The notes beneath the pieces are model-generated. The model was given only the letters and a program-made list of their open reading frames with translations, made no database searches and had not been told where the DNA came from. A stretch of DNA of 64,000 nt. Origin: Sorangium aterium (GTDB taxonomy: Bacteria > Myxococcota_A > Polyangia > Polyangiales > Polyangiaceae). Position numbers and translations under genes: made by a program. The DNA lies in the NCBI RefSeq assembly GCF_028368935.1, contig NZ_JAQNDK010000002.1, positions 558,001 through 622,000 on the forward strand, written 5' to 3'. Shown here piece after piece: positions 18,757 through 28,393 of this stretch (positions are counted from its first letter, which is position 1; each line of letters starts with the position of its first letter).

Positions 18757-18806
18757 TGCAAGCCCGTTGGCCCGGGCCCAGCAAAGCTCGACACGAGGAG
18801 GATAGG

Positions 18807-19025
18807 ATGGCGAATCAGAAGGCGACCCAGCACACCCCGTCGGCGGACATCGAGGGAGAGGGCAACCACACGGCCGATCGGCGTTACCGAGAGGGGGTGG
18901 AGCAGTCGGTGAAGGCCGGCAAGATCAAGGAGAACGCCGAGGAGGCGGCCCGCGCGCTCGACGGCCCCGAGGGCGACGAGCTGCGCGAAGCCGAGGAGGC
19001 GGCCCGGCGAGGTCAACCCAACTGA
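18807..19025 (+). CDS. Small hydrophilic conserved protein
   Basis: 72 residues from ATG 18807, with GAGGAGGATAGG just upstream; the longer frame starting at 18123 runs through the lipoprotein gene out of frame and is not real. The motif DIEGEGNHTADRRYREGVEQ, followed by helical E/A/R-rich sequence, resembles a small, highly charged protein family found in many soil proteobacteria (from memory, uncharacterised). It lacks cysteines and hydrophobic segments and looks intrinsically disordered and stress-related. Only 15 bp separate it from the zinc-ribbon gene downstream, so the two are probably co-transcribed. Confidence 0.75.
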   Translation: MANQKATQHTPSADIEGEGNHTADRRYREGVEQSVKAGKIKENAEEAARALDGPEGDELREAEEAARRGQPN

Positions 19026-19040
19026 ACGGGGTGAGCAGCG

Positions 19041-19325
19041 ATGATCCGCGAGCTCCGATGCAAAGCCTGTGGCCGCCGGTACGTCTTCGTGTCGACGGCG
19101 GCCACGCCCTGCCGGGCCTGCGGCTCGGCCCTCGACGAGGTGGAGCTCGAGCGCGGCGTTTACGAGCTCGTCGCGAACGACGCGCGGAGCGCCGCCTCGC
19201 CCGCTCCGTCGAGCCCGGCGGACACCATGGTCCCCGAGGATCTCGGCTACGGCGAGTCCCACGGATACGGACCCGCGCACGGCGGCCCGACCGGCCCCGG
19301 CGACGCGCCCGCGACCGGCCCCTGA
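19041..19325 (+). CDS. Small zinc-ribbon protein
   Basis: 94 residues. Two CxxC knuckles (CKACGRRYVF and CRACGSAL), about 17 residues apart, form a compact zinc ribbon in the first 35 residues. After a short hydrophobic segment (VYELVAND) comes a Pro/Gly/Ser/Tyr-rich disordered tail. It follows the hydrophilic 72-residue gene by 15 bp. Zinc ribbons of this size usually bind nucleic acid or partner proteins; no catalytic motif is seen. The tail has no recognised counterpart. Confidence 0.65.
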   Translation: MIRELRCKACGRRYVFVSTAATPCRACGSALDEVELERGVYELVANDARSAASPAPSSPADTMVPEDLGYGESHGYGPAHGGPTGPGDAPATGP

Positions 19326-19447
19326 TCCGCCGAGCTCGCCCCGCGCTTCGCGCAGGGCGCCGCGGGTGCTCTCGCAGAGCGCCTGTGGTGGCCGCTGGAG
19401 AGGGCGGGCGAACGACGGGACGCCGGAGGGTGCTGGTCAAAGTGGAA

Positions 19448-19508
19448 CAGGGAGGCGGGGAGGCAGGGAGAAAAAACTCAGTAATCTCCCTGTCTCCCCG
19501 CCTCTCTG
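19448..19508. repeat. 23-bp near-perfect inverted repeat (large hairpin)
   Basis: Arms at 19448-19470 and 19486-19508 pair over 23 positions with only two G.T wobbles, around a 15-nt loop containing six A residues. The location between two convergent genes (zinc ribbon and hemerythrin) would suit a bidirectional terminator, but the T-rich part lies in the loop, not after the stem. The right arm and flank resemble a segment at 28174-28210, suggesting a dispersed repeat family. Confidence 0.8.
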
Positions 19509-19561
19509 TGATCTTTTCCGGGCAAAGTTGGCACGGCCCGCCGGAGGCAGGGCGCCGGCCG

Positions 19562-20041
19562 TCAGGCCGCCCTCGCTGTGCGGAGCGGGGCGTGGCTCGA
19601 GGCGTGGGGGCGGCGGGAGTGGGCGATGAGCGCCTCGAAGAGCTCCAGCATCTGCCGGCCGAGGCGCTCGTTCGTGTCCTCGGTCAGCTCCGCTTCGATC
19701 CTCGGCAAGAGGTCCCGCTCCTCCTCCTCGGCGTGGTGCGCGACGAGGTCCCTCAGGGTGGCGAGCCTGGTCTTGAAGCTCGGGTCCTCCGGCGCCGTGC
19801 CGACGACGCGCCGGATCTCGAACCGCGTGACCGTGTGCTCCTCGCAGGCCCCGCTGATGAGGTCCGGCTCGACGGCGAGCAGCTCCGGAAAGAGCACCAC
19901 CTGCTCGGCGAGCATGTGGGCGAGGAGGTGCTTGGTCAGCTCGTCCGTCGCTCGCCGGACATCGCCTGTGGTCGAGAGGGCCAGATCGAAGAGCCTCTCG
20001 GCTTCGCGGTGTTGCCCCTTCAAGAGCTGTGTCGCCTTCAT
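19562..20041 (-). CDS. Hemerythrin/HHE cation-binding domain protein
   Basis: 159 residues from ATG 20041, preceded by GAGAGGAG; an upstream extension to 20155 lacks coding character. A four-helix HHE arrangement is visible: LLKGQHREAERLFD, HLLAHMLAEQVVLFPEL, EEHTVTRFEI and LVAHHAEEEERDLLPRIE supply the His and Glu ligands expected for a di-iron or oxygen-binding site. The C-terminal 30 residues are a basic, disordered tail. Such proteins bind O2 or NO, or protect iron-sulfur proteins. It is convergent with the stress-gene row at 17800-19325 and probably belongs to the same functional set. Confidence 0.85.
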   Translation of the reverse strand: MKATQLLKGQHREAERLFDLALSTTGDVRRATDELTKHLLAHMLAEQVVLFPELLAVEPDLISGACEEHTVTRFEIRRVVGTAPEDPSFKTRLATLRDLVAHHAEEEERDLLPRIEAELTEDTNERLGRQMLELFEALIAHSRRPHASSHAPLRTARAA

Positions 20042-20070
20042 GCATTCTCCTCTCAAGGACCGGACGTCAG

Positions 20071-20118
20071 GTCGTTGTTCATCGAGTGGGATGGGTCGTC
20101 GTTCATCGAGATGGAAAG
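20071..20118. repeat. 24-bp imperfect tandem repeat upstream of hemerythrin gene
   Basis: Two 24-bp units, 20071-20094 and 20095-20118, share GTCGT(T/C)GTTCATCGAG followed by a G/A-rich end. They sit 30 bp upstream of the hemerythrin start and could be a regulatory duplication. Confidence 0.6.
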
Positions 20119-20784
20119 AGTGCTGGTCGCCCTCGCTCGCTCGCGACCAGATCACGCAACGGCCTCGGCCGAGGGCTCGAGGCGGCGCGCCGAGCCTTCA
20201 GCCAGGTGACATCGCGCCGTCGCGCAGCGCGCGCAGCGTCGGCGGCGAGGTCCGCGAGCGCGCGAGCCCCACCCGCCCCCCTCTGCATGAGGCGCACTCA
20301 AGCAATCACCGTGCCGATTAGGTTTATTCCGGATGCGAAGAGACGCTGGATGCTGGACAGGGAATATCGATGTGGAATTTCGCCTCTTGCCATGACCCCC
20401 GGGGCTCGGGCGGACTCTGCTGTTCCCGGGAGGCGCAGCCGTCTCATCGAGAGAGGCGCACGGCGCCCGCGTGAGACCGCGACGGCGCCTCCGTGGCGGC
20501 GCCTGGCGCGTGTGGCCCGCCGGAGGGGCGCCACATGCACCGCGAAGCGGCGCGCTGCCGGCCCGCGCCGATCCGTGGAGGAACGGCGGGGTCGGTAAGT
20601 CCCCTACGGGCGACGGCGCCTCGGGCGCAGCGGCGGTCGTTGGCCCCGTCGGCGGCGGAGCGCTCGGCCGCCGCGCGCGTCCGGTGCCATCCAGGATGAG
20701 GCAAGAACGCGCACCTGTGGCGAAACGTCACGTCGGAAGGATGTCGGCGAGGAGCGGACTGGGCTTGATGGCGCGGACTCTCCG

Positions 20785-20800
20785 TGGCACGTTCCCTGCA
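20785..20800 (+). promoter_or_regulatory. Sigma-54 (-24/-12) promoter
   Basis: TGGCACGTTCCCTGCA matches the RpoN consensus TGGCACGNNNNTTGCA at every defined position except one T to C before TGC, with correct GG-to-GC spacing. It lies 50 bp upstream of the NtrC-type activator at 20851, so that gene is probably itself transcribed by sigma-54 RNA polymerase, perhaps autoregulated. Confidence 0.75.
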
Positions 20801-20850
20801 ACTGCAGGCAGCGGTCGACCTTTAGAAGAGCTGCCGGGGAAGGACACGCG

Positions 20851-22284
<1,434 letters not shown>

Positions 22285-22314
22285 GACGGGACGCGAGGCG
22301 AGGCGTAACGAATC

Positions 22315-23007
22315 ATGAGCGAAAAGGCGCTGTCCGAGTCGATTTACAAGCTGTTCGCGCGCGCGGGGCACGACGTCCGCGGGCCCGCCGGGGTGGTGGC
22401 CACGGCGCTCAACGAGCTGGAGAGCGCCCTCGGCGGGGAGGCCACCGCCCAGAACGCGGCGTACTTCACCATGGCGCGGCGGGGCGTGCGCCGCCTGCTG
22501 CGCCTCGCCGACCGCTACACCGCCGCGTCCGAGCTGCCGCGGCAGCTCGACGCCCCGACGCAGCCGCTCGACCTCGAGGCGCTCGTCCAGAAGGCCGTCG
22601 CGGAGGCGTCGTTCGTCTACGGGCGGCGCGACGTCACCGTGGCGCTCGATCTCGCCCCCGTGCGCGGCTTCGCGCACGCCGTCTCGCTGACCGCGGCGCT
22701 CTCGGACGCGCTCATGCTCGCCCTGAACGTCGCCCGCGCGCGGGTCGTCGTGGCGCTCGCGGCCCATGCCGATCGCGCGCGGGTGGTGCTGACGACCGAC
22801 TCGAGCGCGGCCTCGGTGGAGAAGCTCTTCGAGGCCGCGCTCTCGCCGGACGCGGATCCCCTCGCCGACGGCGCGCTGCCCGTCCGGGTGATCGACGGCG
22901 TGCTCAAGGCGCACGGCGGCGAGGCGCGGGCCGACCGCGTGGGCGCGGAGACGAGGATCACCCTGGAGTGGCCGCTGAACGTGGCCGATCGCAAGGCGGG
23001 GGCCTGA
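22315..23007 (+). CDS. Degenerate histidine-kinase-like protein
   Basis: 230 residues. The N terminus has an H-box-like motif, AGHDVRGPAGVVATAL (His19), and a dimerisation-helix-like region. A C-terminal segment (about 85-225) resembles a HATPase_c fold but lacks a clear N-box Asn and both glycine-rich lid motifs (only KAHGGEARAD near the end recalls the usual I..HGG). It may therefore bind ATP poorly or not at all, and act as a phosphotransfer (HPt-like) protein between the NtrC-type regulator upstream and the receiver downstream; its stop overlaps the receiver start (ATGA). No membrane segment. Confidence 0.7.
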   Translation: MSEKALSESIYKLFARAGHDVRGPAGVVATALNELESALGGEATAQNAAYFTMARRGVRRLLRLADRYTAASELPRQLDAPTQPLDLEALVQKAVAEASFVYGRRDVTVALDLAPVRGFAHAVSLTAALSDALMLALNVARARVVVALAAHADRARVVLTTDSSAASVEKLFEAALSPDADPLADGALPVRVIDGVLKAHGGEARADRVGAETRITLEWPLNVADRKAGA

Positions 23008-23378
23008 TGAGCGCGGAGCTTCCGCAGGTGCTGGTGATCGACGACGACGACGACACGGCGGCGCTGCTCGGCATGGCGCTCCGCCGCCGCGGCTTCCGCG
23101 TGCTCGTGGCGCGCTCGTGCGAGGAAGGGCGCTCGCTGCTCACCGCGAGCGCGGTCGATGCCCTGGTGACGGACGTGTCGCTACCCGATGGCAGCGGCGT
23201 CGAGCTGGTCGCGTCGCTCGCGGACAGGCCGCGGGCGGTGATCGTGGTGAGCGGATTCGGCGGGGATGACGATCGCGAGAAGAGCCGGACGGCCGGCGCT
23301 CATGCGCACATGGTCAAGCCCATCGACGTGGCCCGGCTCGTGGCCACGCTCAACGAGCTGCTCGGGCGACCCAGCTGA
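23007..23378 (+). CDS. Single-domain response regulator
   Basis: 123 residues. The ATG at 23007 overlaps the preceding stop as TGATG, so translation is coupled. It is one receiver domain: VIDDDDDT, LVTDVSLPDGSG with phospho-Asp, VVSGFGG and the conserved Lys in MVKPIDV. There is no output domain, so it likely relays phosphate or allosterically controls its partners, the kinase-like protein just upstream and the sigma-54 activator at 20851. Confidence 0.9.
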   Translation: MSAELPQVLVIDDDDDTAALLGMALRRRGFRVLVARSCEEGRSLLTASAVDALVTDVSLPDGSGVELVASLADRPRAVIVVSGFGGDDDREKSRTAGAHAHMVKPIDVARLVATLNELLGRPS

Positions 23379-23450
23379 GCGGGCCGCCCGCGAGCCCGCG
23401 CCGCGCGCTGGCCGCCCGGGCGCGCGGAGCACGCCGGTCGCTGGCTCGCC

Positions 23451-24881
23451 TCACTTGTCGACCGACGCGTAGAACGAGACGCCCCGCCGGTTCTCGTCGA
23501 GGCGGAGCGGGTGCTGCAATGCCGGCAGCGCGCGCTGGGCGCAGTCGAGGCGCTCGCAGGTCCGGCACGTGACGCCGACGGGCACGGCCGCGCCGATGTT
23601 GTCCAGGTCGATCCCGTCGGCATAGACGAGCTCGCGGGCGTAGCGGACGTCGCAGCCCATGCCGATCGACTGCACCGTGTGGGGGACGTGGTAGCCGCCG
23701 CGGTCGCTGCGCACGGTGCGCGCGATGCAGAAGTAGACCGCGCCGTCGGGCATCTGCGAGAGCTGGATCCGGATCATGCCGGGCGTCATCAGGGCGGCGT
23801 GGACGTTCCAGCGGGGACACGCGCCGCTGAACCGCGCGAACCGGATGCCGGAGCCGCTGAAGCGCTTCGAGATGTTGCCCGCGATGTCGATGCGGACCAT
23901 GTGCATGGGCACCCCCTCGGAGCCCGGGCGGCGGAGCGTCGTCAGCCGATGGCACACCTGCTCGAAGCTCGTGCCGAACCGGTGCGCGAGGAGCTCGATG
24001 TCGTAGCGCTCGGCGCGCGCCGCCTCCAGGAACGGCTGGTACGGCATGAGGATCGCGGCCGCGAAGTAGTTCGCCAGCGCGACGCGGGCGAGCGCGCGGG
24101 ACTCCGGGGTCGTGAGGTTCTCGTCGCGCAGGATGCGGTCGATGGCCGTCGATTGCGTCAAGAGGCCGAGCTGGTGCGCGAGCTGGAACCTGCGGCTGCG
24201 GGGTGGCAGCACCTCGGAGATGCTCAGCACGCGCCTGTCGGGGTCGTATCGCCGCATCGCCTGGCGCTCGTCCGCGACCCGGACGATGCGCACCTCGATG
24301 CCGCGCGTCGCGCGGAGGTACCGGACGAGGCCGCGGTAGACGTCGTCCGCGTCGAGCTCCGCCTCGCGCCAGAGCGCCTCGGCGCCCTCCTCGAGCTCCG
24401 CGAAATGGTTCATCCGGCGCTGGATGAGATCGCTGACCTCCTCGGACGGTAGCCGCGAGTTGTCGACCCCGACGAACCCGTCCCCCGCCAGCCGCTCTCC
24501 CAGCGTATCCAGCGATTCACGCGTCGTCGCGTAGGTCCGGTAGAGCGTGAGCACCGCGCGCGCGACGTTCGGCGACGCCGCGACGAGCTCGCGCAGATCC
24601 GCGTTCGTCAGCCCGTGGCTCTCGAAGATGGGATCGCCGAACACCTCGTGGAGATCGGCCGTGAGCCGGACGTCCTCTTCCGACGCGAAGTTCTGGAGGT
24701 CGAGCTGGAATATCTGGGCAAGCCGGATGAGCAGCGGCGCAGTCAGCGGACGCCGGTTGTTCTCTATCAAGTTCAGATAGCTCGCCGAGACACCGAGGCG
24801 CTCCGCCAGATCGACCTGCGTCATGTGCTCGCGACGCCGGAGCGCGCGGACCTTGGCTCCGAGAAGAGGTGCATCGGCCAT
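23451..24881 (-). CDS. ScfR/RamB-type transcriptional regulator of acyl metabolism
   Basis: 476 residues. N-terminal XRE helix-turn-helix (about 5-65: RRREHMTQVDLAERLGVS, SYLNLIENNRRPL). A middle IrrE/ImmA-like region (about 170-330) keeps the fold pattern but has AHQLGLL where an active protease would have HExxH, so it is probably a ligand-binding pseudo-protease. The C-terminal domain carries a Cys cluster CRTCERLDC. This architecture is that of short-chain fatty acyl regulators; RamB of Corynebacterium, which controls glyoxylate-cycle genes, belongs here. The gene diverges from aceB-aceA across 211 bp containing repeated TTTACA motifs, which supports control of that operon in response to an acyl-CoA-type ligand. 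The start ATG is followed directly by the HTH. Confidence 0.85.
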   Translation of the reverse strand: MADAPLLGAKVRALRRREHMTQVDLAERLGVSASYLNLIENNRRPLTAPLLIRLAQIFQLDLQNFASEEDVRLTADLHEVFGDPIFESHGLTNADLRELVAASPNVARAVLTLYRTYATTRESLDTLGERLAGDGFVGVDNSRLPSEEVSDLIQRRMNHFAELEEGAEALWREAELDADDVYRGLVRYLRATRGIEVRIVRVADERQAMRRYDPDRRVLSISEVLPPRSRRFQLAHQLGLLTQSTAIDRILRDENLTTPESRALARVALANYFAAAILMPYQPFLEAARAERYDIELLAHRFGTSFEQVCHRLTTLRRPGSEGVPMHMVRIDIAGNISKRFSGSGIRFARFSGACPRWNVHAALMTPGMIRIQLSQMPDGAVYFCIARTVRSDRGGYHVPHTVQSIGMGCDVRYARELVYADGIDLDNIGAAVPVGVTCRTCERLDCAQRALPALQHPLRLDENRRGVSFYASVDK

Positions 24882-24947
24882 GGGGACCCTCCCGACGTAA
24901 CTGGGACAACCTGGATGAGATGTAGGCGCAGCTCGCCCTGGTGGAAA

Positions 24948-24980
24948 TTTACAATAGTTTACACGTTAACACGCTGTAAA
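24948..24980. promoter_or_regulatory. Operator-like repeats between regulator and aceB
   Basis: In a GC-rich genome this AT-rich stretch stands out. TTTACA occurs at 24948-24953 and 24958-24963 and is inverted as TGTAAA at 24975-24980, with the palindrome GTTAAC at 24965-24970 between them. It lies midway in the divergent intergenic region and is the best candidate binding site for the ScfR-type regulator. This is inferred from position and symmetry only. Confidence 0.55.
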
Positions 24981-25092
24981 GCCCTTTCGTCTACATCGTT
25001 ATCCGCCTGCATTTCAGAGCGAAGTTGACGCTGAAACCTCGTCGACAAACATAGGTTGCTTGTAACGACGCGCAGCGTTGCAGGAGATGTGG

Positions 25093-26715
25093 ATGAGCCA
25101 GAATCATGAGACCGCAAGCGTCCGCTTGCTCGCTCCTCGGGTCGGGGGCGACGAGTCCGTCCTCACGCCAGAGGCCCTCCGTTTCCTTTCCGGTCTTGGG
25201 CGCAAGTTCGCTGACCGGGTACCGGCCCTGCTCGCCCGGCGGCGCGCCGTGCAAGAGCGGCTGGACGCGGGCGAGCGATTCGATTTTCTCCCCGAGACGC
25301 GGGATGTGCGCGACGGCGACTGGACCGTTGCGCCGCTGCCCGAGGACCTCCTCGACCGGCGCGTGGAGATCACGGGTCCGGTCGATCCCAAGATGATCAT
25401 CAACGCGCTGAACTCGGGCGCGAGCGTGTTCATGGCCGATTTCGAGGACGCCACGTCGCCCACGTGGAAGAACCTCATCGAGGGGCAAGCGGCGTTGAGG
25501 CTCGCTGTGCGGCGCGAGCTCCGCCACGAGGACCCGGCGACCGGGAAGCGTTACGCCCTCGGAGACAGGCTGGCGACCCTGCTCGTGCGCCCGCGCGGCT
25601 GGCACCTCCCCGAGAAGCACGTGGAGCTCGACGGCAAGCCGCTGCCAGGCGGGCTCTTCGATTTCGGACTCTATTTCTTTCACAATGCGCGTGAGCTCGT
25701 CCGCCGCGGGACCGGGCCTTACTTCTATCTGCCGAAGATGGAGAGTCACCTGGAGGCGCGCCTCTGGAACGACGTCTTCGTGTTCGCGCAAGAGGCGCTG
25801 GGCCTGCCCGTCGGCACGATCAAGGCCACGGTCCTCATCGAGACGCTGCCCGCGGCGTTCGAGATGGACGAGATCCTCCACGAGCTCCGGCAGCACTCGG
25901 CCGGCCTCAACTGCGGTCGCTGGGACTACATCTTCAGCTTCATCAAGAAGCTCCGGAACGACCCGGCCTGCGTGATGCCGGATCGCTCGCAGGTGACGAT
26001 GGAGCAGCACTTCCTGCGCTCGTACACGCAGCTGCTCGTGAAGACCTGCCACCGCCGGGGCGTGCACGCGATGGGCGGCATGGCGGCGCAGATCCCGATC
26101 AAGAGCGACCCGGAGGCGAACCGCGCGGCGCTCGACAAGGTGCGCGCCGACAAGCTGCGCGAGGTGAAGGACGGACACGACGGCACCTGGGTCGCGCACC
26201 CGGGGCTCGTGCCGCTCGCGCGCGAGGTGTTCGACGCGCACATGCCCGCTGCGAACCAGATCGAGCGGAAGCGCGAGGACGTCCGCGTCTCGGCGGCCGA
26301 CCTGCTGCGCGTCCCGGCGGGCGCGCGCACCGAGGCGGGCCTGCGCCATAACATCCGGGTCGGCGTCCAGTACCTCGAGGCGTGGATCAGCGGCCTCGGC
26401 TGCGTCCCGCTCTACAACCTGATGGAGGACGCGGCCACCGCGGAGATCTCCCGCACCCAGGTCTGGCAATGGATCCGCCACAGGGCGACGCTCGACGATG
26501 GCCAGCCGCTCACCGTGGAGCGCTTCCGCGCGGCGGTCGACAGCGAGATGGCCGCCCTCCGCGGCGCGCTCGGCCCGGCGCGCTTCGACGGCGGCCGCTT
26601 CGCCGAGGCGCGCGCGCTCTTCGAGCGGCTGTCGATCGGAGAGACCTTCGAGGAGTTCCTGACGCTGCCTGCTTACGAGCTCTTGATCTCCAGCGCCGGA
26701 GAGCAGCGCTCGTGA
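25093..26715 (+). CDS. aceB: Malate synthase A (glyoxylate shunt)
   Basis: 540 residues. ATG 25093 is chosen over in-frame TTG 25078 and ATG 25087 because AGGAG lies six bases upstream of it. The malate synthase signature QHSAGLNCGRWDYIF, the active-site Arg context LLVRPRGWHL and the C-terminal catalytic Asp in YNLMEDAATAEISR are all present; the length fits the A isoform. It condenses glyoxylate with acetyl-CoA to malate in the cytosol. Followed by isocitrate lyase after 75 bp, so aceB-aceA form the two committed steps of the shunt, needed for growth on acetate or fatty acids. Divergent from the ScfR-type regulator. Confidence 0.97.
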   Translation: MSQNHETASVRLLAPRVGGDESVLTPEALRFLSGLGRKFADRVPALLARRRAVQERLDAGERFDFLPETRDVRDGDWTVAPLPEDLLDRRVEITGPVDPKMIINALNSGASVFMADFEDATSPTWKNLIEGQAALRLAVRRELRHEDPATGKRYALGDRLATLLVRPRGWHLPEKHVELDGKPLPGGLFDFGLYFFHNARELVRRGTGPYFYLPKMESHLEARLWNDVFVFAQEALGLPVGTIKATVLIETLPAAFEMDEILHELRQHSAGLNCGRWDYIFSFIKKLRNDPACVMPDRSQVTMEQHFLRSYTQLLVKTCHRRGVHAMGGMAAQIPIKSDPEANRAALDKVRADKLREVKDGHDGTWVAHPGLVPLAREVFDAHMPAANQIERKREDVRVSAADLLRVPAGARTEAGLRHNIRVGVQYLEAWISGLGCVPLYNLMEDAATAEISRTQVWQWIRHRATLDDGQPLTVERFRAAVDSEMAALRGALGPARFDGGRFAEARALFERLSIGETFEEFLTLPAYELLISSAGEQRS

Positions 26716-26790
26716 CGCCCGGCGCGCTTCGTTTGACGTCGACACAGCGGCCGCTGCCGCCCCCAACCCCAACGCATTAGGAGCCCAGTC

Positions 26791-28089
<1,299 letters not shown>

Positions 28090-28096
28090 GCGCCCG

Positions 28097-28130
28097 CGCG
28101 GGCGTGCGCCGTCCGTCGCGCACGCCCGCG
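28097..28130 (+). terminator. Perfect 13-bp hairpin after aceA
   Basis: CGCGGGCGTGCGC at 28097-28109 pairs perfectly with 28118-28130 around an 8-nt loop, seven bases after the aceA stop. It lacks a T-tract, but its position suits a transcription end or a 3' stabiliser. Confidence 0.55.
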
Positions 28131-28173
28131 TCTGTCCGCCGCGGCGCCCCCCGCCGTCCTCGCCCGCGCGGCG

Positions 28174-28210
28174 TATCTCCCCGTCTCCCTGTGAATTTCC
28201 TGCAAAATTC
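28174..28210. repeat. Small hairpin and relative of the 19448 repeat
   Basis: TATCTCCCCGTCTCCCTGTG at 28174-28193 is followed by a 6-bp hairpin, GAATTT/AAATTC. Order and wording (TCTCCC-GTCTCCC-TGTGA-TTTCC-GCAAA-TT) parallel the right arm and flank of the hairpin at 19483-19531, suggesting a shared intergenic element. Confidence 0.45.
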
Positions 28211-28393
28211 AAGGGGATGCCTCCGCCGTCCCCCCCTCCGCCGCGTCTTCCCCCGCGCTTCGCGAGGCGCCCGTCCTCGCGGGAGCGCGGCGCCGGGCGC
28301 GCCGGGCGGGCGCCGTCTCCGCGGTGGCCCGGCGGGTGCCGTTTGAGTAGGCTCGGCGCGGGCGGCGCCGCCCGAGCCGAGGTGAAAAGAGCT

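Larger units (their letters stand above)
20042..20850. other. 809-bp divergent intergenic region
   Basis: This holds the promoter side of the hemerythrin gene (minus) and of the sigma-54 activator (plus). A 24-bp imperfect tandem repeat (GTCGTTGTTCATCGAG type) is at 20071-20118. A somewhat AT-richer pocket lies at 20300-20400. The sigma-54 promoter at 20785-20800 is listed separately. No gene is supported. Confidence 0.5.
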
